Source: Nocardioides turkmenicus (GTDB lineage Bacteria; Actinomycetota; Actinomycetes; Propionibacteriales; Nocardioidaceae). From it: a stretch of 64,000 nucleotides of DNA. The translations under genes were made by a program, and so were the position numbers. The notes under the pieces were generated by a model. It searched no databases. It was given only the letters and a program-made list of their open reading frames with translations, and had not been told where the DNA came from. Positions 8,171 through 15,214 of the stretch are shown here, one piece after another. Location of the stretch: positions 1-64,000 of the forward strand of contig NZ_JAALAA010000017.1 in NCBI RefSeq assembly GCF_011045035.1. Direction: 5' to 3'. The first letter of the stretch is position 1, and each line of letters starts with the position of its first letter.

Positions 8171-8512
8171 TCGGTGTTTCGTCAGGTCCAAAGCGGAAGC
8201 GCTGTGCGTCAACGCACCGACCGAGATGAGGTCGACACCCGTCTCGGCGATGGCGCGGACGATGTCCAGGCGGACGGTGCCCGAGGCCTCCAGCAAGATA
8301 CCGGAAGCCTCGGCTTGCTCGGCCCGCATCTTCACGACCACTTCGATGTCGGCCACCGACATGTTGTCGAGCATGATCCAGCAGGCTCCGCCTTCGAGGG
8401 CCTCGACGGCCTGCGCCACCGTCTGCACCTCGACATCGGTCTCGACCTTCTTCCCGGATCGCTCCATCCCGCGCCGGACTGCGTCGAGCGCGGCAGTCAC
8501 GCCGCCCGCCAA
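8171..8512 (-). pseudogene. nadC remnant (quinolinate phosphoribosyltransferase C-terminal half)
   Basis: The translation carries the characteristic NadC C-terminal region in order: KKVETDVEVQT, WIMLDNMS, ASGILLEASGTV, AIAETGVDLISVGALTHSA and ALDLTKH. NadC converts quinolinate to nicotinate mononucleotide in NAD synthesis and is normally about 280-290 residues. Here only about 115 are present. The N-terminal half, including most of the quinolinate-binding residues, is missing upstream where a DUF1330 gene ends at 8536. At the other end the frame runs past the normal C-terminus into the glnA terminator with no stop. No ATG or ribosome-binding site serves it. I read it as a decayed gene fragment. 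Confidence 0.75.
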
Positions 8513-8535
8513 CCACCGGCTCAGCCTCGCGGCGA

Positions 8536-8832
8536 TCAGCCGAGACCCTCGACGACGCGGAAGTCGCGCTCGAAGCCTTCGGGCAGCTCCGCGAGCGCCT
8601 CCTGGTACGACGCGCTTGCACGAGCGGCGACTGCCAGTTCGAAGCTGTCGAACTCGATCACGACGACGCGCTCGGGTATTCCGGCCTCGTGTGCCTCGAC
8701 TCGGCCGCCGATGCTCGCGAGCACTCGTCCGCCCATGGCCGCGACCGCCCGGCCCGCCAGCTTGTTGTAGTCATCGAGCCTGTCGGGGTCCTCGATGGTG
8801 GGATAGACGCTGACCCAGTAGCCCTTGGGCAT
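8536..8832 (-). CDS. DUF1330 family protein
   Basis: Protein of 98 residues beginning MPKGYWVSVYPTIEDP, with the DUF1330 ferredoxin-like alpha+beta pattern: KGYWVS first strand, YNKLAGRAVAAMGG helix, central RVVVIEFDSFELAVAA, and a SYQEAL segment. GGAGG lies 4-5 bases before the ATG at 8832. Members of this family are small dimeric proteins of unknown biochemical role. It lies 34 bases downstream of the carboxymuconolactone decarboxylase-like gene on the same strand, so the two are probably co-transcribed and share the control of the divergent HxlR regulator. Confidence 0.8.
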   Translation of the reverse strand: MPKGYWVSVYPTIEDPDRLDDYNKLAGRAVAAMGGRVLASIGGRVEAHEAGIPERVVVIEFDSFELAVAARASASYQEALAELPEGFERDFRVVEGLG

Positions 8833-8866
8833 GAAACCTCCAGTGTTGGGATGAGCCTGAACGAGA

Positions 8867-9430
8867 TCAATGGGCGGAGATCGGCTTGGTGCCAGGCTCG
8901 AGGGGCAGGCCGAGCACCCTGACGGCGAACGAGATCGCGTGGTACCAACCACAGACCATGACCAGATCGAGCGCGGCGTCCTCACCGGCGGCAGCAACCA
9001 GGCGTGACCAGGTGTCGTCAGAGAGGTCGAAGGTCGCGTGGAGCTCGTCGACGGCGTCGAGCACCGCACGATCGGCACTGCTCCAGCAGCCGTCCGTCGG
9101 CCCGCCACGCGCAAGGGAAGCCAGCTGCTCCGCGTCGAGTCCCGCCTTCTCGGCGAAGGTCGCGACATGGACAGCCCACTCGTAGTCGGCACCGCACAGC
9201 GCGGTGGTCCGGTCGATGACCAGCTCGCGCTGGCGCACCGTGAGAGCGGAGCGACGGGAGAAGTAGTAGCTCCCCCAGCCGGCGATGGCGCGAGCGCGCT
9301 CGGGCCGGCGTGCCCATACCCGGAAGAGCTGGATCGGCGAGTGCCCGAGGAGCTCGAGGGCCTCCCTGGCTTCCTCACCATAGGGCGGCGAGAGCGGATC
9401 GATGCGGGGGCGCTTCGATTTCAGAGGCAT
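8867..9430 (-). CDS. Carboxymuconolactone decarboxylase (CMD/AhpD-like) family protein
   Basis: Protein of 187 residues, all-helical. The CMD core is seen at about residues 64-93: LTVRQRELVIDRTTALCG followed by YEWAVHVATFA, which carries the Glu, Cys and His typical of this fold. The longer length and single Cys in the core suggest a CMD-like protein without the CxxC thiol pair of AhpD, so peroxidase activity is doubtful. The ATG at 9430 begins MPLKSKRPRIDPL, a common start for this subfamily. It is divergent from an HxlR regulator with only 40 bases between, so control by that regulator is likely. Confidence 0.85.
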   Translation of the reverse strand: MPLKSKRPRIDPLSPPYGEEAREALELLGHSPIQLFRVWARRPERARAIAGWGSYYFSRRSALTVRQRELVIDRTTALCGADYEWAVHVATFAEKAGLDAEQLASLARGGPTDGCWSSADRAVLDAVDELHATFDLSDDTWSRLVAAAGEDAALDLVMVCGWYHAISFAVRVLGLPLEPGTKPISAH

Positions 9431-9470
9431 GCCCAGGACGCTAACATGTGTGCTTCGGAAAGGGAAGCAA

Positions 9471-9809
9471 ATGACAAACCCAACACCACTGCCAGGCCGT
9501 CCGGTCCGTGGCTCGCGCACGGGCCGCCCGATCATGGCCATCCTGGACCTCCTGGGCCGACGCTGGGCGATGCGGGTCCTGTGGGAACTGCGTGACGACT
9601 CGTCCCCGACCTTCCGCGAGCTCCAACAACGCTGCGACGGAGTCTCCTCGAGCGTCCTGGCAGACAGGCTTCGCGAGCTCGGACAGGCAGACCTCGTCGA
9701 GAACACGGGCGAGGGATACGTACTCACCGAACAGGGCAAGACGCTTCGAGAGTCCCTTCTCCAGCTCGACGCCTGGGCCGCCCGCTGGCAGCCCAGGGCG
9801 GAGGAGTGA
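9471..9809 (+). CDS. HxlR-type winged-helix transcriptional regulator
   Basis: DNA-binding protein of 112 residues. The HxlR pattern is clear: LDLLGRRWAMRVLWEL, then FRELQQRCDGVSSSVLADRLREL (recognition region) and the wing GYVLTEQGKTL. The ATG at 9471 is chosen because GGGAAG lies 4-5 bases upstream. HxlR proteins often sense reactive electrophiles or oxidants and usually repress an adjacent divergent gene, here the CMD-like protein and DUF1330 protein. The one Cys (CDGVS) could be the sensor; no effector can be read from sequence. Confidence 0.88.
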   Translation: MTNPTPLPGRPVRGSRTGRPIMAILDLLGRRWAMRVLWELRDDSSPTFRELQQRCDGVSSSVLADRLRELGQADLVENTGEGYVLTEQGKTLRESLLQLDAWAARWQPRAEE

Positions 9810-9935
9810 CGTCTCGTCAACACGACAGGGGCAGGAAGTACGCATCGGCTGGCTGGAACATCGGCGAGCCAGTGCAACACAAGTCCTCCGTGGCGCGTCA
9901 TGAGGACACACATCGCCCGGACTCGGAGGGTTCAC

Positions 9936-10538
9936 ATGAAGAGGCTCGTCGTCTTCCTTCTCATCGGCGCGCTCGGACCAATGTTGGGGCCGGTCCTCAG
10001 CGCCCAGGCGCTGCCGCCCGACCTCGTGTGCGACGGCAGCTACCACCACCGGACGTTCCGCCACGTCGTCATCCCGGACGACGCCCGCTGCGTGATCACC
10101 AATTCCAGGATCACCGGCAATGTCCGCACCACCGGTGCACCGAGGGTGGTCAGCATCACCGACACGCACGTCGGCCGGAACATCCACGTCCGCAACGTCG
10201 TCGAACGCGTCACCATCGGGGCCGCGGGGTGCCGCGTGGACCCTGTGGCCGGGCGAAACCTCATGGTCCGCAACTCCCGCAACGTGGCGATCTGCGAGAT
10301 GTCGATCGCCAACAATCTGGTGGTACGCGACAACCGGGGGACCTTGATGGTCCGGGACAACAAGGCGTGCAACAACCTCCGCGTCGTCCGCAATCATGTG
10401 CGGTCCCTGCGTGTGCTCAGGAACGCCTACGCCGGCAACTTCTCGGTGGCCCGCAACACCTGGGTCGACCGCCGGATCGTGAGGGACAACGTGGAGCTGC
10501 GTCAGAACCCCTCGGCGTGCCGTCGTCGCGCTGGATGA
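9936..10538 (+). CDS. Secreted repeat protein, probable right-handed beta-helix
   Basis: Protein of 200 residues with a signal peptide (MKRLVVFLLIGALGPMLGP...AQA, cleavage near residue 26). The mature part is built of short repeats with alternating V/I and N: NSRITGNVRTT, DTHVGRNIHVRN, GRNLMVRNSRNVAI, ANNLVVRDNRGTLMVRDNKA. This suggests stacked beta-helix coils. Four spaced Cys may form disulphides. The ATG at 9936 is preceded by GGAGGG at 6 bases. No catalytic motif is visible; it may be a cell-surface or adhesive protein. It appears monocistronic. Confidence 0.75.
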   Translation: MKRLVVFLLIGALGPMLGPVLSAQALPPDLVCDGSYHHRTFRHVVIPDDARCVITNSRITGNVRTTGAPRVVSITDTHVGRNIHVRNVVERVTIGAAGCRVDPVAGRNLMVRNSRNVAICEMSIANNLVVRDNRGTLMVRDNKACNNLRVVRNHVRSLRVLRNAYAGNFSVARNTWVDRRIVRDNVELRQNPSACRRRAG

Positions 10539-10551
10539 TCGAACGCGGTCC

Positions 10552-11196
10552 TCACTCCCCCGCCGGGTAGGGAGACTCCGCCAGCAGCCCGGCGAGATGA
10601 GCGAGGTTGCGGGCCAGGGTCCTGGTCGTGCCCGCGGTCTTGTCGGGGGTGGGCTTCTTGTCCTTGTAGTCCACGGCCTGCATGGCCTCGCCGACCCAGT
10701 ACGTCGACCCGCCGGCGGGGATGGTGAAGCCGACGTCGTTGAGCGCCTGACAGAGCTCGGCGGTGACGTGGTGGGCGCCGTCCTCGTTGCCGACGACGCC
10801 GATCCCGGCCACCTTGTCGTAGGTCAGCATCCGGCCCTGGTCGTCGGTCTCGCTGAGCTCGGCGTCGAGCCGCTCGAACACCATCTTGCACACCGACGAC
10901 GGCTGGCCGAGCCAGATCGGGGTGACCAGCACGAGCACGTCGGCGTCGAGCACGCGCTCGCGCAGATCCGGCCAGGCGTCACCGTCGCCCTCGTCGGTGC
11001 TCACGCCGAAGCGGACGTCGTGGTCGACGACCCGCACCATCTCGCCCTTCACGTCGTGGTCCATCAGCGCCGAGAGGATCTGGGACCCGAGCAGCGCGGA
11101 GCTGGACTCGGCGGGCGACGGCTTGAGGGTGCAGTTCAGGATCAGACAGCTCAGTGACGGCATGCCATCAGGTACCCGTGGGCACGCCCCCGTCAT
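10552..11196 (-). CDS. NADPH-dependent FMN reductase / flavodoxin-like protein
   Basis: Protein of about 214 residues with a flavodoxin fold. The first strand and FMN-phosphate loop are SLSCLILNCTLKPSPAESSS, followed by DADVLVLVTPIWLGQPSSVCKMVFERLD, typical of the FMN reductase and multimeric flavodoxin family, and GIGVVGNEDGAHHV. It probably reduces quinones or other small acceptors using FMN. The ATG at 11196 forms an ATGA overlap with the upstream gene's stop; the internal ATG at 11163 (MPSLSCLIL) lies nearer to the usual family start and is an alternative. It is the last gene of a three-gene minus-strand set. Confidence 0.8.
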   Translation of the reverse strand: MTGACPRVPDGMPSLSCLILNCTLKPSPAESSSALLGSQILSALMDHDVKGEMVRVVDHDVRFGVSTDEGDGDAWPDLRERVLDADVLVLVTPIWLGQPSSVCKMVFERLDAELSETDDQGRMLTYDKVAGIGVVGNEDGAHHVTAELCQALNDVGFTIPAGGSTYWVGEAMQAVDYKDKKPTPDKTAGTTRTLARNLAHLAGLLAESPYPAGE

Positions 11197-11675
11197 GCAC
11201 CGATGACGGTACGCCCCACCCGCAGGTGGAGGTCCTCGAGCCGGCCGAGCTGGTCGTCGGCGCGCCGGATCAGTTCCTCGAGCTGCTGCCGGTCGATGCG
11301 TACGTCGTCCTCGGTGGCGGCGTGCAGGAGCTGCCACCCGGCCCGTTTGGCGGCCACGGCGTCGCGCAGCGCCTCCAGCTCGAACAGGTCCGAGAGCGGC
11401 GAGCGGCGCACCACGCGTCCGTTCGGTTTGAACCGGCCGACGAACTCGACGGCCCGCCCGGTCGTGGCGCCGATGCGGGACGGCGTGGCACCGGTCGCCA
11501 CGATGATCTGCCGCAGCGTCTCCCGGTCCTCGTTCACCTCGGCCGCCAACCGGCGAACCCGGGAGGCCACGTCGGTGTCGGAGTGCGAGCGGCCGACCCG
11601 CCTGAACATCGCGACTCCGGCGGTGGCGCCGGCCCAGTGGTGCTGCAGATAGGCGTGCAGCGTCTCGTCGTTCAT
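11193..11675 (-). CDS. Hypothetical helical protein, ferritin-like in appearance
   Basis: Protein of 160 residues starting MNDETLHAYLQHHWAGATAG. It is almost entirely amphipathic helix, rich in Arg, Glu and Leu, with no signal peptide or membrane segment. The pattern of long helices carrying HH, E and D residues (LQHHW, EVNEDRETL, EALRDAVAAKRAGW, QQLEELIRRADDQLGRLEDLH) recalls four-helix ferritin-like bundles, but the metal-site EXXH pattern is not convincing. GAAGGAGC provides a ribosome-binding site. It is translationally coupled to the flavodoxin-like gene and follows the epimerase gene by 20 bases. No function is assigned. Confidence 0.7.
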   Translation of the reverse strand: MNDETLHAYLQHHWAGATAGVAMFRRVGRSHSDTDVASRVRRLAAEVNEDRETLRQIIVATGATPSRIGATTGRAVEFVGRFKPNGRVVRRSPLSDLFELEALRDAVAAKRAGWQLLHAATEDDVRIDRQQLEELIRRADDQLGRLEDLHLRVGRTVIGA

Positions 11676-11695
11676 CGGTGCTCCTTCTCTGGTGG

Positions 11696-12697
11696 TCAGG
11701 GACGTAGCGGCGGTAGGTCGCTGCCGGCCTTCTCCGGGATCCCGGAGATCACCGCCTCGAGGGCCTCCATGGCCGTGTGGCGCGGTCGCCAGTCGAGCTC
11801 GAGCTCGGCGCGGGCGGTGGACATGAGCGGCAGCTGCATGACCGCGTCCAGCAGGCTGCCGGGGACCGGCGCCAGTCGGGCGTGCCATGCGGTGTCCAGG
11901 CCGTGACGCACGAGGTTCGGCGGGATCTCGACCGTCCGGGCCTCCAGCAGCTCGCCGAGCTCGTCGCGCCCGATGACACCGGGAGCGGCCAGGTTGAACG
12001 CGCCCGTCACGTCGGTGGTCGCCGCGGCGGCCAGGGCCCGGCCGACGTCGCCGGCATGCACCGCCTGGAACCGCAGCCCGGCGGGCACCGGCACCATCGG
12101 GATCCGTCGGCGGTCCACGAAGGAGGGCCGGAGCAAGGGGCCGCCGAAGATGCGTCGCTGCTCGCTGGCCGCCGAGCGCTGGAAGACGAACGCGGGCCGG
12201 ACCCGGACCAGGCGGACCTCGGGATGGTCGCCGGCGAAGGCGTCCAGGGCCCGCTCGACGTACGCCTTCTCCCGGCAGTACGCAGCAGACGAGGCCCCAT
12301 CGGTCTCCCAGGTCTCGTCGACCGGGTCGTCGTGGTCCACCGGCGAGTACGCGGCCACCGACGAGACGCACACGAGCGCCGGAACTCCCGCCCGGGCCAC
12401 GGCGTCGAGCACCCGCCGCGTGCCCACGGCGTTGGTCGCCCAGGTCTCCTCGGGCCGGTGCGTGGGCTGGAACTTCCAGGCGAGGTGGACGACCGCGTCG
12501 GCACCCTCCAGGACCGGCTCCAGGTTGGCGGTGGAGACGTCGGCCTCCCGCCACTCGACGGAGGCGTGCGGGCTGGTGTGCGGACCCCTCGGACCCCGGC
12601 GCGCCACGCCCACGACCATGGCGGCACCGTCCGCGGTCAGCGCCCGGATCGTGGCGGTGCCGAGGTTGCCCGACGCACCGATGACGACGACCTTCAT
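11696..12697 (-). CDS. NAD-dependent epimerase/dehydratase (extended SDR)
   Basis: Protein of 333 residues with an N-terminal Rossmann fold: MKVVVIGASGNLGTAT carries GxxGxxG at about 7-13, and the active-site pattern is SSVAAYSP followed by AYCREKA (YxxxK). It belongs to extended short-chain dehydrogenases that modify sugar nucleotides or other carbonyl substrates; the substrate cannot be predicted. GGGAGGG precedes the ATG. It leads an operon with the helical protein and the flavodoxin-like reductase, and is divergent from a zinc alcohol dehydrogenase with 114 bases between. Confidence 0.85.
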   Translation of the reverse strand: MKVVVIGASGNLGTATIRALTADGAAMVVGVARRGPRGPHTSPHASVEWREADVSTANLEPVLEGADAVVHLAWKFQPTHRPEETWATNAVGTRRVLDAVARAGVPALVCVSSVAAYSPVDHDDPVDETWETDGASSAAYCREKAYVERALDAFAGDHPEVRLVRVRPAFVFQRSAASEQRRIFGGPLLRPSFVDRRRIPMVPVPAGLRFQAVHAGDVGRALAAAATTDVTGAFNLAAPGVIGRDELGELLEARTVEIPPNLVRHGLDTAWHARLAPVPGSLLDAVMQLPLMSTARAELELDWRPRHTAMEALEAVISGIPEKAGSDLPPLRP

Positions 12698-12811
12698 GTT
12701 GCCCACGCCCTCCCTGATCTGCGTTGTGACCCACCGGTACCCACCTGTGCGCGGCTTGAAGCGCGAGATCCGGGTACCGCAGAGGTGACCCGATCCCGAG
12801 GAGGCACATCC

Positions 12812-13990
12812 ATGAAGGCGGTCACCTGGCAAGGCAGGCGCGACATCCGGGTGGAAGAGGTCCCGGACCCGCACATCGTCGATGACGACGACATCATCGT
12901 CGAGGTCACCTCGACGGGACTGTGCGGTTCCGACCTCCATCTCTACGAGGTGCTCACCGGCTTCATGACTCCCGGCGACGTGGTCGGGCACGAGCCGATG
13001 GGGATCGTCGCGGAGACGGGCCCCGCGGTTCGGGAGCTGAGCGTCGGGGACCGCGTCGTGGTGCCGTTCAACATCAGCTGCGGCACGTGCTGGATGTGTC
13101 AGCACCGCCTGCACTCGCAGTGCGAGACCACCCAGAACCGCGACCAGGGCACCGGCGCGAGCCTCTTCGGCTACAGCTCGCTCTACGGCCAGGTGCCCGG
13201 CGGGCAGGCGGAGTATCTGCGCGTTCCCTTCGGCAACCAGCTGCCGATCAAGGTGCCGGAGGGCCCGCCCGACGACCGCTTCCTGTTCCTCTCCGACGTC
13301 CTGCCGACCGCATGGCAGGCGCTGCAGTACGCCGACCCCGACCCGAAGAGCAACGTGCTGGTCCTCGGGGCCGGCCCCATCGGCGACATGGCGGCCCGCT
13401 TCGCGCTCGCCGCCGGCCACCGGGTCATCAGCGTGGATCGTGTGCCCGAGCGCCTCGCCCGGGTGCGGCAGCGCGGCGCCGAGACGATCGCCCTCGAGTC
13501 CGGCGACATCGCCGAGCAGGTGCGCGACCTGACCGGCGGCCGCGGCGCGGACGCCGTCATCGACGCTGTCGGCATGGAGGCGCACGGCTCGCCGATCGTC
13601 GAGGGTATGACCAAGCTCGTGTCGATGATGCCGGGAGCCGCGGGCCGCGCGGTGATGCAGTCGGCCGGCGTCGACCGGATGGCCGCGCTCACCACCGCCT
13701 TCGACGCCGTACGCCGCGGCGGCACCGTCTCGATCGCCGGTGTCTACGGCGGGGCGCTCGACCCGTTCCCGATGATGCAGCTGTTCGACAAGCAGGTCAC
13801 CATCCGGATGGGGCAGGCCAACGTACGCGCCTGGACCGAGGATCTGCTGCCGTTCCTCGTGGGCGAGGACGACCCGCTCGGCGTCGACTCCTTCGCCAGC
13901 CACCACCTCCCCCTGATCGAGGCGCCGGATGCCTACAAGTCGTTCCAGGAGAAGTCCGACGGGATGGTGAAGGTCGTCTTCAACCCCTGA
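12812..13990 (+). CDS. Zinc-dependent alcohol/formaldehyde dehydrogenase (MDR superfamily)
   Basis: Protein of 392 residues. Catalytic zinc ligands are Cys38 in TGLCGSDLH and His60-Glu61 in GHEPMG; structural zinc is held by Cys90, Cys93, Cys96 and Cys104 (CGTCWMCQHRLHSQC). The NAD site is VLVLGAGPIGDMAA. Length and the inserted region after GLFGYSSLYG resemble the glutathione-independent formaldehyde dehydrogenase / threonine-dehydrogenase-like group. The ATG has GAGGAGG 8 bases upstream. It oxidises an alcohol or aldehyde adduct with NAD; the actual substrate is unknown. Its end overlaps the convergent HATPase gene by 11 bases. Confidence 0.9.
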   Translation: MKAVTWQGRRDIRVEEVPDPHIVDDDDIIVEVTSTGLCGSDLHLYEVLTGFMTPGDVVGHEPMGIVAETGPAVRELSVGDRVVVPFNISCGTCWMCQHRLHSQCETTQNRDQGTGASLFGYSSLYGQVPGGQAEYLRVPFGNQLPIKVPEGPPDDRFLFLSDVLPTAWQALQYADPDPKSNVLVLGAGPIGDMAARFALAAGHRVISVDRVPERLARVRQRGAETIALESGDIAEQVRDLTGGRGADAVIDAVGMEAHGSPIVEGMTKLVSMMPGAAGRAVMQSAGVDRMAALTTAFDAVRRGGTVSIAGVYGGALDPFPMMQLFDKQVTIRMGQANVRAWTEDLLPFLVGEDDPLGVDSFASHHLPLIEAPDAYKSFQEKSDGMVKVVFNP

Positions 13991-14924
13991 GCCCCGTCAA
14001 CCATTCGTCGTACGGCACCGGGTCGGCGTCGTTCTCCGCCTGGTCGACGATGCTCTCGGTGAACCAGGTCCGCAGCGACACCATCTCCGGCGTCGAGCGC
14101 AGAGTCAGCAGGTGGTGGGTCTCGCCGAGCTCGTCGGCCAGGTTGTCCGCGGCCAGCAGCTCACGGACCACGGGGGCCATCTCGCGCGGGAGAGTCATCT
14201 CGATGTCGACGTACTTCAGCCCTGCCGCGGCCGCTTCCATGGCGATCCGACGTCCCATGTGGCGCGCGAACGCCGGCCGGGTCACGAGCCGCTCGATGAG
14301 CTCGCCGAGCTCGCGCGGCGGCGTCGGGCCGTCCTCGGAGTCGATCAGCTGGAGCTCGCGGACCAGATCGTCGAGCCGCTGGTCGATCTGGAGCCCGAGG
14401 TGCACCGGGCAGCCGGGCAGCCGTACGGTGACCCAGTCGGCGGGCAGGACGGCCGGCTCCGGCATCGCCTGCTCGCCGTACTCCACCGTCGGCGGCCGCA
14501 CCTCGTGCTCGACCCCGTCCCCGGCGAGCTCGGCCCAGATCCGCCGTCCGTCGGCACGCTCCTCGATCCCCCAGGACTCCGCCAGCACCGAGACGATCGC
14601 CAGCCCGCGCCCGGTCATGCCCTGACTCTCGAGCGGAGGCGGGGCGACCGCAGGGAGCGGCACCAGCGCCCCGTCATCCTCGACGCTGAGCCGTACGCCG
14701 GGCTCGAGGTCGCTCATCCGGACCTGCATGTAGGGGCTCCCGCTGTGCAGGGCGGAGTTGGCCGCCATCTCGGTGACGCACAGAGCCGCGTCGTCGACGA
14801 GATGCGCCCGCCCCCACTCCCGGAGCCCGTCGGTGACGAACCTGCGCGCGCCGGGCACGCTGGCTGTCTCGGCGGAGAAGCGCACGCGCAGCTCGCGACG
14901 GCCCTCGTCGGACACGGACATCAT
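13980..14924 (-). CDS. RsbW-like ATP-binding regulator (HATPase_c_2) with extra C-terminal domain
   Basis: Protein of about 314 residues. The first 130 residues form a GHKL ATPase of the anti-sigma/SpoIIAB type: N-box CVTEMAANSALHS, G1 SVEDDGA and G2 GRGLAIVSVLAESWGIEE. Such domains bind or phosphorylate anti-sigma antagonists, or act as stand-alone switch ATPases in actinobacteria. The remaining 180 residues (LQIDQRLDDLVRELQLIDSE...) form a helical region of unknown role. The start is uncertain: paired ATGs at 14924 and 14921, or a GTG at 14960, none with a good ribosome-binding site. No sigma factor or antagonist gene is adjacent. Confidence 0.8.
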   Translation of the reverse strand: MMSVSDEGRRELRVRFSAETASVPGARRFVTDGLREWGRAHLVDDAALCVTEMAANSALHSGSPYMQVRMSDLEPGVRLSVEDDGALVPLPAVAPPPLESQGMTGRGLAIVSVLAESWGIEERADGRRIWAELAGDGVEHEVRPPTVEYGEQAMPEPAVLPADWVTVRLPGCPVHLGLQIDQRLDDLVRELQLIDSEDGPTPPRELGELIERLVTRPAFARHMGRRIAMEAAAAGLKYVDIEMTLPREMAPVVRELLAADNLADELGETHHLLTLRSTPEMVSLRTWFTESIVDQAENDADPVPYDEWLTGLRG

Positions 14925-15017
14925 GGGGCCAGTCTGCCCCGCGCTCGCCCCGGCCGTCACCGATCGCCGTCACAGCAACGCGCACACCTCGGAGGCGGCA
15001 CGCTCCCCGTCGCCAGA

Positions 15018-15158
15018 TCATCGCTCCCGCGCCGGCGACCGGCCGCGAGAGGCAAGCACGTCCCTGGCCGCGCCGACCACCCAGCCGATCAGAATGAGGA
15101 AGACGGGCGTCAGCATGAGCGCGAGGATCGGGAGGAACGCGGCGAGGAAGCTCTGCAT
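15018..15158 (-). CDS. 46-residue single-pass membrane miniprotein
   Basis: Short reading frame starting MQSFLAAFLPILALM. About residues 5-30 form a hydrophobic membrane helix, followed by a basic tail (ARDVLASRGRSPARER), predicting a cytosolic C-terminus. GGAG lies 5 bases before the ATG at 15158. It follows the FAD oxidoreductase gene by 56 bases on the same strand, as the last gene of the set running from the MFS transporter. It might be a small subunit or stabiliser of the 7-helix membrane protein or the oxidase. I know no family for it. Confidence 0.6.
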   Translation of the reverse strand: MQSFLAAFLPILALMLTPVFLILIGWVVGAARDVLASRGRSPARER

Positions 15159-15214
15159 GGTGTCTCCGGGGTGTTGTCGGTGGAGGAAGCCGGCCGGCCT
15201 GGTCGCTCTGGCGG

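Noticed and set aside
9848..9873. Possible hairpin CTGGCT...AGCCAG after the first HxlR gene
   Set aside because: Only six pairs with a 12-base loop; too weak to call a terminator.
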